From NCBI RefSeq assembly GCF_029318635.1, contig NZ_CP119676.1, positions 2,369,001 through 2,433,000 on the forward strand: 64,000 bases of DNA, read 5' to 3'. Each line of letters starts with the position of its first letter. Position 1 is the first letter of the stretch. The position numbers were made by a program, and so were the translations under genes. The DNA comes from Varunaivibrio sulfuroxidans (GTDB lineage: Bacteria; Pseudomonadota; Alphaproteobacteria; Rhodospirillales; Magnetovibrionaceae). Below the pieces are notes generated by a model, which was not told the DNA's origin, did no database searches, and saw only the letters and a program-made list of their open reading frames with translations. Positions 35,387 to 43,887 of the stretch are shown in pieces.

Positions 35387-37381
35387 ATGATCGTCGAAAC
35401 CGGCCATTTCGCCTTGATTTTGGCCCTGATGGTGGCGTTGTTTCAGGCCACCGTTCCCTTATGGGGCGCGCAACGCGGCGACGGTGCGTTGATGGCGGCG
35501 TCGCGGTCCGCCGCGGCGCTACAGTTCGCCCTCGTGGCGATCGCCTTCGCGGCGCTGACCTACGCCCATGCGACGTCCGATTTTTCAGTCCTTAACGTGG
35601 TCAACAATTCGCATTCCGACAAGCCGATGTTGTACAAGATTTCCGGCGTGTGGGGAAATCATGAAGGCTCGATGCTGTTATGGGTGCTGATTTTGGCGCT
35701 TTACGGTATCGCGGTGGCGGTGTTCGGGCGTAATTTGCCGCCCGCGTTGCGCGCCCGGGTGCTCGCCATCCAGGCGCTGATCGCGGTCGGCTTTTATCTG
35801 TTCATTTTGTTCACGTCGAACCCGTTCGTGCGCATTTTCCCCGCCCCGGCGAACGGCCAGGGCCTCAATCCCCTGTTGCAGGACCCCGGTCTGGCGTTTC
35901 ATCCGCCGTTTCTCTATCTCGGCTATGTCGGCTTTTCGATCGCCTTTTCGTTCGCCATCGCCGCCCTGATCGAGGGCCGGGTGGACGCCGCCTGGGCGCG
36001 CTGGGTGCGCCCGTGGACGCTGGCGGCGTGGACATTTCTGACCGTCGGGATCGGCCTGGGGTCGTGGTGGGCGTATTACGAGCTGGGCTGGGGCGGATGG
36101 TGGTTCTGGGATCCGGTGGAAAACGCCTCGTTCATGCCGTGGTTGGTGGGCACCGCGCTTTTGCATTCCTCGATCGTGGTGGAAAAGCGCAACGCCCTTA
36201 AGGGGTGGACGATCTTCCTCTCGATCCTGGCCTTTTCGTTTTCCCTGCTGGGCACCTTCATCGTCCGCTCCGGGGTGCTGACGTCGGTGCATTCCTTCGC
36301 CACCGACCCCAGGCGCGGGGTGTTCATCCTGGTTTTGCTGATTATCGTGATCGGCGGTTCGTTCACGCTGTTCGCCTTGCGCGGACCGCAGCTGAAAGCG
36401 GGCGGCCTATTTCGGCCGATCTCGCGCGAAGGCTCCTTATTGCTCAATAATCTTGGGATGACGACGGCGGCGGCGGCGGTGCTTCTGGGCACGCTGTATC
36501 CGCTGTTCCTCGACGCCATCGGCGGCGACAAGGTGTCGGTCGGGCCGCCGTTTTTCAACGCGGTGTTTATCCCGCTGATGATGCCGGTGTTGATCGTGAT
36601 GGCGGTGGGACCGTTCATGGCGTGGAAGCGCGGCGATCTGAAAAGCGCCCTGACGCGCTTGCGAATCGCCCTGTTCGGCGCCGCCGCGGTGAGCCTCATC
36701 GGCTGGTATATCCATTCCAGCCAGACTATTTTCGCCGCCCTCGGCATGGGGGTCGCGGCGTGGTTGATCATCGCCACCCTGAGCGACGGGGCCGTTCGCA
36801 TCAAACTGTTCAAGACGTCGTTGGGCGAAAGCCTGCGCCGTCTGGCTCATCTTCCCCGCGCCAATTGGGGAATGTGGATCGCGCATATCGGATTGGGCGT
36901 CGCCATGGTTGGGATGATCGGTTCGACGATTTGGCGCACCGAGAGCATTCAAGTGATGAAAATCGGTCAAACCGTTCACGTTTCCGGCTTCGATTACACC
37001 TTCAAGGGGGTGCGCGAGGGACGTGGGCCGAACTATTTCTCGACGACGGGAACCTTGGATGTCTCGCGGAACGGCAAGGCCGTCACGGTGATGCATCCGC
37101 AGAACCGGATTTATCCGGTGCAGCATCGTCCAACGACGGAAGCGGCGATTTATCCAACCGTGTGGCGCGATCTTTACGTCGCCCTGGGCGATAAGGACGC
37201 GGGCGGCGGATATGTCGTGCGGATTTACGACAACCCCCTGGTGACGTGGATCTGGGGCGGCGTTCTGTTGTTGATGTTGGGTGGTTTGGTAAGTCTGACC
37301 GATCGCCGTCATCGTATCGGCGCGCCGACGAAAAGCCGGACCAAGGCCCCCTCCGGCGCGGCGGGCGCGCCGGCCGAATAA
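35387..37381 (+). CDS. ccmF: Cytochrome c heme lyase subunit CcmF
   Basis: This 664-residue multi-helix membrane protein transfers heme from CcmE to apocytochromes. The WWD motif reads GWGGWWFWDPVENASF; GLNPLLQDPGLAFHPP and VVNNSHSDKPMLYKISG, which carry essential histidines, are present. A C-terminal periplasmic domain of about 90 residues ends in a basic tail. The start may be ATG 35387 or the GTG one codon earlier; GGGAG is upstream. Confidence 0.96.
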   Translation: MIVETGHFALILALMVALFQATVPLWGAQRGDGALMAASRSAAALQFALVAIAFAALTYAHATSDFSVLNVVNNSHSDKPMLYKISGVWGNHEGSMLLWVLILALYGIAVAVFGRNLPPALRARVLAIQALIAVGFYLFILFTSNPFVRIFPAPANGQGLNPLLQDPGLAFHPPFLYLGYVGFSIAFSFAIAALIEGRVDAAWARWVRPWTLAAWTFLTVGIGLGSWWAYYELGWGGWWFWDPVENASFMPWLVGTALLHSSIVVEKRNALKGWTIFLSILAFSFSLLGTFIVRSGVLTSVHSFATDPRRGVFILVLLIIVIGGSFTLFALRGPQLKAGGLFRPISREGSLLLNNLGMTTAAAAVLLGTLYPLFLDAIGGDKVSVGPPFFNAVFIPLMMPVLIVMAVGPFMAWKRGDLKSALTRLRIALFGAAAVSLIGWYIHSSQTIFAALGMGVAAWLIIATLSDGAVRIKLFKTSLGESLRRLAHLPRANWGMWIAHIGLGVAMVGMIGSTIWRTESIQVMKIGQTVHVSGFDYTFKGVREGRGPNYFSTTGTLDVSRNGKAVTVMHPQNRIYPVQHRPTTEAAIYPTVWRDLYVALGDKDAGGGYVVRIYDNPLVTWIWGGVLLLMLGGLVSLTDRRHRIGAPTKSRTKAPSGAAGAPAE

Positions 37382-37469
37382 GGGGCGAGGCGGTCCCTCC
37401 GGTCGTTCTGGTGGGCAATTCCAAGGAAAAAACAACGGGGGTTCGGTCCCCGCGGAGAAATCGGAAGTC

Positions 37470-38006
37470 ATGCGTCGTTTGGTATTTCTTGTTCCCCTCG
37501 GGATATTTGCCGTCCTCGTGGTCTATTTTGCCGTTGGTTTAACGAAGGACCCGAAAATACTGCCTTCGGTCCTGATCAACAGAGAAGTTCCGCCTTTCGA
37601 TTTGCCTGCGATCCAAGGACCGTTCAAGGGGTTCGCCAACCGGGACTTGATCGGGCAGGTCACGCTGGTCAACGTCTTCGGTTCGTGGTGTATCGCGTGC
37701 CGGGCCGAGCATCCCTTCTTGGTGCAGATCAAAAGCCAGGGCGCCGTCCCGATCTATGGCATTGATTGGCGAGAGGTTAATCGGGTCGATGGTCCGGCCT
37801 GGCTCGCCCGGCTGGGTAATCCGTACACACGTGTCGGCGACGATCCGGACAGCGCGGTGGCCATCGCTTTTGGCGTTACCGGCGCGCCGGAAAGCTTTAT
37901 CGTCGATAAAAAAGGGGTCATTCGTTATAAGCAGATCGGTCCGATCACTCCCGAAGCGTGGGACCGGACCATGCTTCCCCTGATTAGGGAGTTGCAAAAA
38001 CAATGA
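37470..38006 (+). CDS. ccmG: Thiol:disulfide interchange protein CcmG/DsbE
   Basis: This 178-residue membrane-anchored thioredoxin-like reductant has the active site FGSWCIACRAEHP. The acidic family insert is present in DWREVNRVD, and the cis-proline lies in GVTGAPESFIVD. It reduces the CxxCH cysteines of apocytochrome c. The end overlaps the ccmH start by ATGA. Confidence 0.95.
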   Translation: MRRLVFLVPLGIFAVLVVYFAVGLTKDPKILPSVLINREVPPFDLPAIQGPFKGFANRDLIGQVTLVNVFGSWCIACRAEHPFLVQIKSQGAVPIYGIDWREVNRVDGPAWLARLGNPYTRVGDDPDSAVAIAFGVTGAPESFIVDKKGVIRYKQIGPITPEAWDRTMLPLIRELQKQ

Positions 38007-38512
38007 GACGTTTTTTCCTTTTGCTGATCGGCGCGGCGGCGGTCTTCGGCGCGTCGCGCGCCCTCGCCGTCGAACCTAGCGAAATGCTGGCCAATCCGGT
38101 GCTCGAACACCGCGCCCGCGTGGTCGATAAGCAACTACGCTGCGTGGTCTGCCAGAACCAGTCGATCGACGATTCCGACGCCGACCTCGCCCACGACATG
38201 CGGGTGTTGGTGCGCAAGCGGATAACGGCGGGTGACAGCAATCAGCAGGTAATCGATTACATGGTCGGGCGCTATGGCGATTTCGTCCTGCTTGATCCGC
38301 CCCTCAAACCGGCGACGTATGTTTTGTGGTTTGGGCCGGCCTTTATCGGGTTGATCGGTCTTGGCGTGCTTTTCCTTTTCTATCGCCGCCGTATCGTTCG
38401 GGACAGCGGCGACGGCGACGGCGACGGCGAGGGCAAGGGGATGGCTGAACCGCCGTTAAGCGCCGCCGAAAAAAAACAATTAGAGAGTCTCTTGAAGGGC
38501 GATAACGCATGA
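38003..38512 (+). CDS. ccmH: Cytochrome c maturation protein CcmH
   Basis: This 169-residue protein has a signal sequence, the redox motif LRCVVCQNQSI, a three-helix domain and a C-terminal membrane helix (VLWFGPAFIGLIGLGVLFLFY). A Gly-Asp run (SGDGDGDGEG), encoded by GGCGAC hexamers, follows the helix and is unlike typical CcmH. It works with CcmF and CcmI in heme ligation. It overlaps ccmI by ATGA. Confidence 0.95.
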   Translation: MRRFFLLLIGAAAVFGASRALAVEPSEMLANPVLEHRARVVDKQLRCVVCQNQSIDDSDADLAHDMRVLVRKRITAGDSNQQVIDYMVGRYGDFVLLDPPLKPATYVLWFGPAFIGLIGLGVLFLFYRRRIVRDSGDGDGDGEGKGMAEPPLSAAEKKQLESLLKGDNA

Positions 38513-39939
38513 ATATGCTGATGATTTCAGCTCCAATTTTGGTGTTTATGACGGTGGGAATTTTGGCGGTATCGGTATTGCGCCGCGCCAAGGACGGGTA
38601 TTCCCGCAAGGAATATGACGTTGCTATCTATAAGGACCAATTGACGGAAGTCGATCGCGATCTCGATCGCGGTGTGCTCAACGCCGATCAGGCCGAGGCG
38701 GCGCGCGTGGAAATCGAGCGACGCATGCTGGGCGCGGATGCGGGCGCCGGGGCGTCCAAAGGCCGCCCGCTGTCGCAAAAGGCCCATCGGGTGCTGACGG
38801 CGGTTGTCGTCGTCGTCGTGCCTTTGGGCGCGGCGGCGTTGTACCTCGACCTGGGTAAGCCGACGCTGCACGATCTGCCTTACGCCGGACGCCACGACCC
38901 TGCGTTTCAGCAGGCCAACCGACTCGATCAACTTCGAAGCATGGTGGTCCAGCTCGAAGAAAAGGTGCAGCGCCGGCCCAACGACCAAAAGGGCGTCGCT
39001 CTGTTGGGGCAGGCCTATGTCGCCCTCGGCGAATATGAAAAAGCGGTCAAAATGTATCGACGGCTGGTTAAGCTGACCAACCGCGGAACAGAGGCCTTGG
39101 CGGCCTATGGCGAGGCTTTGGCGCTGGCGGGAAACGGGCCGATTCCGAAAGAGGCGCAAACGGTATTTCAGGAAATTCTCGTGCGCGACGCCAACGACCC
39201 CAGGCCGTATTTTTACCTTGGTATGGCCGACGCCCAACAGGGTCGTCTCAAGGCGGCGATCGACACCTGGATGGCGCTGGTCAAGCGGTCGCCCCCGGAC
39301 GCCCGGTGGTTGCCGCAGTTGGCGTCTCTAATCGGCCAGGCGTCGAAGGAACTGGGCGTCGCCCCGCCCCCGGAAATTCTGGCGCTTAGCCAACCGAAAC
39401 TGCCGCCCTTCGCATCGGGTGGGGCATCGGGGGGTGCGTCCTCCGGCGCTTCGGGGCCGACCCGGGAACAAATGCAGGCAGCGCAGAACATGACGCCCGA
39501 GCAGCGTCAGGCGTTCATTCGCTCGATGGTCGATAAATTGGCGCAGCAGTTAAAGGCCAACCCAAACGATCTTCAGGGCTGGCGGCGCCTGGCGCGCGCT
39601 TACGACGTTCTTGGTGAGAAGGACAAGGCGAAGCAGGCCCGTGAAAGGATCGCCGCGCTGCAAAAAAGCGGCGCGCAAAATCAAGGTGGCGGGCAGAGTC
39701 GGGTCGCCCCGCCGCCGGGGCCGACCCGCGAGCAAATGCAGGCGGCGCAGAGTATGACGCCCGAGCAGCGCCAGGCGTTCATTCGCTCGATGGTCGATAA
39801 ATTGGCGCAGCAGTTAAAGGCCAACCCGAACGATCTTCAGGGTTGGCGGCGTCTGGCGCGCGCCTATGATGTCCTCGGCGAGAAGGACAAGGCGAAGGAG
39901 GCCCGGGCCAAGATTGCGGTCCTGCAGGGCAAGCCCTGA
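38509..39939 (+). CDS. ccmI: Cytochrome c biogenesis protein CcmI with duplicated C-terminal repeat
   Basis: This 476-residue TPR apocytochrome chaperone has an N-terminal membrane helix, the coiled stretch YKDQLTEVDRDLDRGVLNADQAEAAR, a second helix and TPR repeats. The C-terminus carries two almost identical copies of a ~66-residue module that begins GPTREQMQAAQ and contains RQAFIRSMVDKLAQQLK (residues ~316-381 and ~404-469). The period is 264 bases, exactly 88 codons. The DNA copies start at 39454 and 39718. It is the last gene of the operon, followed by a bidirectional terminator. Confidence 0.92.
   Translation: MNMLMISAPILVFMTVGILAVSVLRRAKDGYSRKEYDVAIYKDQLTEVDRDLDRGVLNADQAEAARVEIERRMLGADAGAGASKGRPLSQKAHRVLTAVVVVVVPLGAAALYLDLGKPTLHDLPYAGRHDPAFQQANRLDQLRSMVVQLEEKVQRRPNDQKGVALLGQAYVALGEYEKAVKMYRRLVKLTNRGTEALAAYGEALALAGNGPIPKEAQTVFQEILVRDANDPRPYFYLGMADAQQGRLKAAIDTWMALVKRSPPDARWLPQLASLIGQASKELGVAPPPEILALSQPKLPPFASGGASGGASSGASGPTREQMQAAQNMTPEQRQAFIRSMVDKLAQQLKANPNDLQGWRRLARAYDVLGEKDKAKQARERIAALQKSGAQNQGGGQSRVAPPPGPTREQMQAAQSMTPEQRQAFIRSMVDKLAQQLKANPNDLQGWRRLARAYDVLGEKDKAKEARAKIAVLQGKP
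39454..39920 (+). repeat. In-frame 264-bp duplication inside ccmI
   Basis: Copies start at 39454 and 39718 with GGGCCGACCCG. They differ at scattered, mostly third-position bases, so the duplication is not very recent and the reading frame has been kept under selection. Confidence 0.9.
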
Positions 39940-40012
39940 CGCCCGTGCGCTTGTCCCCGTGCCCGTGTGCTTCTCCCGTGAGCTTGTGATGTCCGTCCGC
40001 GTGTGACGCATC

Positions 40013-40050
40013 AAAACGCCCGCCCCGTAATTCTGCGGGGCGGGCGTTTT
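40013..40050. terminator. Bidirectional terminator between ccmI and shp
   Basis: AAAACGCCCGCCCCG (40013-40027) pairs perfectly with CGGGGCGGGCGTTTT (40036-40050) over an 8-base loop. A/T runs at both ends let it serve the convergent ccm and SHP operons. Confidence 0.95.
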
Positions 40051-40082
40051 AGTGCGGACGTTCAGGTGGGGGTGGGTGCGCG

Positions 40083-40517
40083 TCACAGGCTATTCATGAA
40101 GGTGATGTAATCGCCCTTTTCGGTCGCCGTGCAGGCCCGACCGATAACGCTTTTGCAATTCCGGCGGAACCACTTGGCGACTTTCTTCGGCTTGGTGAAA
40201 CGCGCCGGGGTGCGCGAGACGGCCATCGGTTCGATCACCTTTCCGGCGCGGGTCTTGCCCTGGGCGCGCGGGTCCATGGTATGGCACGTGCTGCAACTCG
40301 GCGTATCCGGTTTTCCGGTGGTGAATTTCGTGGAGAACAAAGTTTTTCCGCGTTCGACGCTGAAGGCGGAGAAATTCGGGTTCTCGGCCTTCGCCTGGGC
40401 GGCCAACTTAGCCAAAATGGCGTCGCGTGCGGGATCGGCGTGGGCCGTTTGGGCGGTGGAGGCGATGGCGAAAACGCCGAGGCCGAGGGCGACGAAAACG
40501 GAAGCGGTTTTTTTCAT
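40083..40517 (-). CDS. shp: SHP-type oxygen-binding cytochrome c (DUF1924)
   Basis: This 144-residue exported monoheme cytochrome resembles the sphaeroides heme protein (SHP). The signal peptide ends near AHA-DP (residue 28). The heme site is CSTCH (75-79). The segment RRNCKSVIGRAC holds Asn120, matching the unusual Asn distal ligand of SHP, and Cys121/Cys129, matching its disulfide. Rhodobacter SHP binds O2 and NO at the Asn side; that is inferred here. GGAG precedes the start, five bases after the CytB-DHC stop, so it is the second gene of a two-gene operon. Confidence 0.9.
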   Translation of the reverse strand: MKKTASVFVALGLGVFAIASTAQTAHADPARDAILAKLAAQAKAENPNFSAFSVERGKTLFSTKFTTGKPDTPSCSTCHTMDPRAQGKTRAGKVIEPMAVSRTPARFTKPKKVAKWFRRNCKSVIGRACTATEKGDYITFMNSL

Positions 40518-40522
40518 AAATA

Positions 40523-41638
40523 TTACTCCTTGGGGATATTGATTTTTTGATCGTCGAAACGGCCGCTGGCGTCATCGCGATGACAGGCGGCGCAATGGCC
40601 TTTGGCGCCGATCGACTTGCGGGCGAAAACCGCGGGGGGGATATTTTTGTGTTTCCATACCCAGTATGGGGTGGCGGTAATTTGCCAAGGATGGCGGGGG
40701 TTGACCTTACGGAAGCGGTTGGCCGCCTCGGTATCCCAGGCGTCGGCGCTGTTGGCGCTAAGGTAGCGTGTAATTTCAACCTGATCGGCAGGAGCGAGGG
40801 AGGCGTCCTCGCCGAAATGGTTGCCTAGGTTGCCCATCAGAGCGCGCCAGGATGACGCCGGCAGCAGGCTGGGGTGGTAAAGCTGATGACAATCGGCGCA
40901 ATTACCCTGATAGGCGCTGTTTGCGGCCAATTTTGAAAGTCCCGACGGCGGAATTTTCGATAGCCCCCACAACGCGCCGCCGCCGGCGAGGACGAAGGCG
41001 CCCAGGACCGTCGCCGCGGCGCCGATACGGGGGGCGCGGGCTTTGGGTGGGATCACCCCGGCGGGTAGGGCCTTCCAGCCCGTGATCATGGCGCGTACGA
41101 GATCTTCGCCGGTGAGACGGATTTCCAGCACCACCCCGGCGATATGAAGCACCACCAGGCCGAGCAGGGTATACACCAGGACGTTATGAACCGTGCGCGC
41201 GATGTCGCCCGCGCCATAGCCGACGACGCCCGCCAGCGCCCCTTGGTTTTCCTCGCCGCCGAGAAGGGTCAGGCCGCTCAGGGAAATGCCGGCCAGGATG
41301 AAGATCAGGGTGAACACCATCAGCGCCCCACTGGGATTGTGCCCGACGTAATGGCTTGGGCGCAGGAAAACCAGCTCGCGCATGTGCGCCCAAATTTCCC
41401 GAGGCGAGAAGGTAAAGGTTTCGATGCGTGAAAATTCGGAACCGTAAATCCCCCAGACCAGGCGAAACACAACCAGGACCACGGTGATATAACCGGCCCA
41501 GATGTGCACGCCCATCCACCATTCCGGGGCGATATAGCCGGTGATGAAACCGATGGCGACCGAGGCGACCAGCGTCCAATGGAACAGCCGGACGGGAAGA
41601 TCCCATACCTTGATACGGCGCTGATGGTGTGTCGTCAT
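40523..41638 (-). CDS. Cytochrome b561-diheme cytochrome c (CytB-DHC) fusion
   Basis: This is a 371-residue fusion. Residues ~10-185 form a four-helix cytochrome b (VWDLPVRLFHWTLV; candidate b-heme histidines include H20, H45, H151 and H165). After a helix at ~208-225, a periplasmic domain carries two c-heme sites, CADCH (247-251) and CAACH (349-353), with the DHC-like LYHPSLLPASSWRALM. In Rhodobacter, CytB and DHC are separate genes next to SHP. The fused protein would take electrons from quinol and pass them through two hemes to SHP; this path is inferred. Confidence 0.9.
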   Translation of the reverse strand: MTTHHQRRIKVWDLPVRLFHWTLVASVAIGFITGYIAPEWWMGVHIWAGYITVVLVVFRLVWGIYGSEFSRIETFTFSPREIWAHMRELVFLRPSHYVGHNPSGALMVFTLIFILAGISLSGLTLLGGEENQGALAGVVGYGAGDIARTVHNVLVYTLLGLVVLHIAGVVLEIRLTGEDLVRAMITGWKALPAGVIPPKARAPRIGAAATVLGAFVLAGGGALWGLSKIPPSGLSKLAANSAYQGNCADCHQLYHPSLLPASSWRALMGNLGNHFGEDASLAPADQVEITRYLSANSADAWDTEAANRFRKVNPRHPWQITATPYWVWKHKNIPPAVFARKSIGAKGHCAACHRDDASGRFDDQKINIPKE

Positions 41639-41979
41639 GACGTTGTCTCTTCAGGGATGCGTCGTGTTTGCGGAGGGGGCCGTTTTTTGGCGTCCCGGTT
41701 TTGGGTGCAAAAGAACGCCGCCTCAGCGACGGGATCGTCAAAGCGCGTTCCGATTTGACCCTTATACGTCCAGCACTGTGGTCAAAAGGCGCTTAACCCA
41801 ACCTGAATATGCGGGCGAATTTTGAAATTTAAGGGACCGGAACGCACATTCAGGAGACATTCATGTTAATTGTGACATTTTTATTCCAAAATGAAATTCG
41901 TATTTTAAACCCTATTTTAAGTATAACTTCGCATGTGCCGTCGGACTGGCGCGCTAAAAAGCCGAGAAGGAAAGTCAGC
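41639..41979. promoter_or_regulatory. Divergent regulatory region of the SHP locus
   Basis: This 341-base interval separates the CytB-DHC/SHP operon from the cytochrome b operon. TTTGACC (41754-41760) and GGTCAAA (41780-41786) form an inverted pair with 19 bases between. To the right the sequence becomes AT-rich (41860-41935), unlike the rest of the region, as expected for a promoter. No separate gene is seen; the frame from 41863 is an N-terminal overextension of the cytochrome b gene. Confidence 0.5.
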
Positions 41980-42723
41980 ATGTGTCCTGATACTCGAAGC
42001 GACGAAAAAGCGCCCTCGCGTCGCAATCCGGCCTTGGATGAAAAGGGCGGCGCGGGGCGCGGGGCGTCGTCACCGCCATCCGACGTTAAGGTCTGGGATT
42101 TTCCAACCCGGGTGGTTCACTGGGCCGTGGTCATCTTGGTCGGCGTCGCGTGGGCGACCTCGGAAGGTGAAGGAGAGCACGTGCTAACGTCGGTGCACGT
42201 CGATGCCGGGATCGCCATTCTCGTGCTGGTGATTTTCCGTTTGATGTGGGGTGTGATCGGCTCGAAACATTCGCGCTTTGGCGACTTCGTCCGCTCTTGG
42301 GCGGTCGTGCGCACATATGCGGTGCGCTTGTTTTCCTTCAACCCGCCGCGCTATCTTGGGCACAATCCTCTGGGCGGATGGATGGTCTTGACGCTGTTGG
42401 CTTTTCTGGCGGTATCGGTCGTCTCGGGCCTGGCAATGAGCAAGGACGGCTATGTCGGGCCTTTCGCCCATGGTCCCCTGGCGCCGTTGGGGTATGCGCA
42501 CGAAGGTCTGACGACGGCGTTGCTGGCTTTGGCGGGGGTGCACGTCTTTGGGGTGCTGGCGCACTTCTTTCTTTCGGGGGAAAATTTGGTTCGCGCCATG
42601 TTTAGCGGAATTAAGACAAACACCATGTCCGCGCCCGATGTCGCGGGGGGATACGTCGGGTCTTGGCGGGCGGCGCTGGCTCTTGCCGGGGCGATGGCGA
42701 TAACATGGTGGTGGATCAGGTGA
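41980..42723 (+). CDS. Cytochrome b/b6-like (b561) membrane protein
   Basis: This 247-residue second cytochrome b has KVWDFPTRVVHWAVV, HVDAGIAILVLVIFRLMWG, PRYLGHNPLGGWMVL and LLALAGVHVFGVLAHF, the four-helix pattern of the Ni/Fe-hydrogenase b-type/cytochrome b561 family with paired His ligands. The N-terminal ~45 residues are polar. ATG 41980 follows AAGGAAAG. It is similar to the b domain of the neighbouring fusion but lacks the c-heme part, so it probably arose by duplication. It leads a four-gene operon. Confidence 0.88.
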   Translation: MCPDTRSDEKAPSRRNPALDEKGGAGRGASSPPSDVKVWDFPTRVVHWAVVILVGVAWATSEGEGEHVLTSVHVDAGIAILVLVIFRLMWGVIGSKHSRFGDFVRSWAVVRTYAVRLFSFNPPRYLGHNPLGGWMVLTLLAFLAVSVVSGLAMSKDGYVGPFAHGPLAPLGYAHEGLTTALLALAGVHVFGVLAHFFLSGENLVRAMFSGIKTNTMSAPDVAGGYVGSWRAALALAGAMAITWWWIR

Positions 42724-43148
42724 CGCGGCGTCATGATGGATGTTGGCCGGTTAAGGGCGCTTTCGCCGTGTTGCTTGTCGCCGTCGGTCTATTCCTTGTC
42801 CCGTCTTCGGCGCGGGCCGACGGCGTGGACGATCTTAGCGATCATGAGCGCGCGCGCAAGGCGATGATCGCCGGAGAGGTGGCGCCGCTGTCCGAGGCGT
42901 TGAGCAAGGCGGGGAAAATCTATCCCGGCGAAGTGATCGAAGTCGAACTGGAGAACGAGGCCAAAAACGGCGATAAAGACAAAAAAGAGTATGGGACCAC
43001 CGTCGAAGGGTTCATTTACGAGCTGAAGGTGCTGACGGAGGAAGGTAACGTGTTAAAGATTAAGATGAACGCCAAAACCCTGGAGTTTTTGTCCGTCGAG
43101 GGGCATGACGGCAAGGAGCACAAAGACGGCAAGGAGCACAAAGAGTGA
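42705..43148 (+). CDS. PepSY-like periplasmic protein
   Basis: This 147-residue protein has an N-terminal hydrophobic segment (GAFAVLLVAVGLFLV, cleavage near ARA-DG). A PepSY-like region follows: LSEALSKAGKIYPGEVIEVELEN, then YELKVLTEEGNVLKIKMNAKTLEFL. The C-terminus is a His/Lys/Asp-rich repeat (DGKEHKDGKEHKE) that could bind metal. PepSY proteins commonly accompany b-type cytochromes and PhoPQ-like systems. The start overlaps the preceding gene. Confidence 0.82.
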   Translation: MVVDQVTRRHDGCWPVKGAFAVLLVAVGLFLVPSSARADGVDDLSDHERARKAMIAGEVAPLSEALSKAGKIYPGEVIEVELENEAKNGDKDKKEYGTTVEGFIYELKVLTEEGNVLKIKMNAKTLEFLSVEGHDGKEHKDGKEHKE

Positions 43149-43212
43149 CGGACGGTGTGGCGCGCGGGCGCGTGGGGCGGGTGCGCCGGAAATTCAGGGG
43201 TGAGGGATAACC

Positions 43213-43884
43213 ATGCGCGTATTGGTGGTGGAAGACGATCCGGGGTTGTTGCGGCAAATTTCCCGGGCCTTGTCCGAGGTCGGCTACTCCGTCGATCCGG
43301 CGCCGGACGGCGAGGAAGGGCAGTTTCTTGGTGAAACCGAACCCTATGACGCGATCGTTCTCGACCTTGGTCTGCCCAAGATCGACGGTTTGACGGTGCT
43401 TGACCATTGGCGTCAGTCGGGGGTCGCCATTCCTGTTCTGATTTTAACCGCGCGGGACACCTGGAACCAAAAAGTGGCGGGCTTCGACGCCGGAGCGGAC
43501 GATTATCTGACCAAGCCCTTCCACATGGAGGAACTCCTGGCGCGCTTGCGCGCCCTGATCCGGCGCACGGCGGGCCATGCCAATCCGATGCTGGAATGCG
43601 GGTCGGTGCAATTGGACACGCGTACCGGAAAGGTAACGAGCCGCGGCGCCGGCGTCACCCTGACCGCGCATGAATTGAAGGTTCTGAGCTATTTCATGCA
43701 TCACCAAGGCCGTGTGCTCTCGCAAACGGAACTCATCGAACATGTTTACGATCAAGACTTCGACCGTGATTCCAATACGATAGAGGTTTTTATCGCGCGA
43801 CTTCGCAAGAAACTGGGCGCCGAGATGATCAAGACCCATCGCGGGCGGGGATATTCGATGTCGCCGCCCGGCGAAAGCGCCTAG
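43213..43884 (+). CDS. OmpR-family response regulator
   Basis: This 223-residue regulator has a receiver domain with phospho-acceptor Asp51 (IVLDLGLPKIDG), acidic pocket EDD (7-9) and Lys in TKPFHMEELLAR. The winged-helix effector domain (~125-220) ends with RLRKKLGAEMIKTHRGRGYSM. It belongs to the PhoP/QseB-like branch. It is followed three bases later by its kinase. The likely target is the SHP/cytochrome divergent region. Confidence 0.93.
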   Translation: MRVLVVEDDPGLLRQISRALSEVGYSVDPAPDGEEGQFLGETEPYDAIVLDLGLPKIDGLTVLDHWRQSGVAIPVLILTARDTWNQKVAGFDAGADDYLTKPFHMEELLARLRALIRRTAGHANPMLECGSVQLDTRTGKVTSRGAGVTLTAHELKVLSYFMHHQGRVLSQTELIEHVYDQDFDRDSNTIEVFIARLRKKLGAEMIKTHRGRGYSMSPPGESA

Positions 43885-43887
43885 GCC

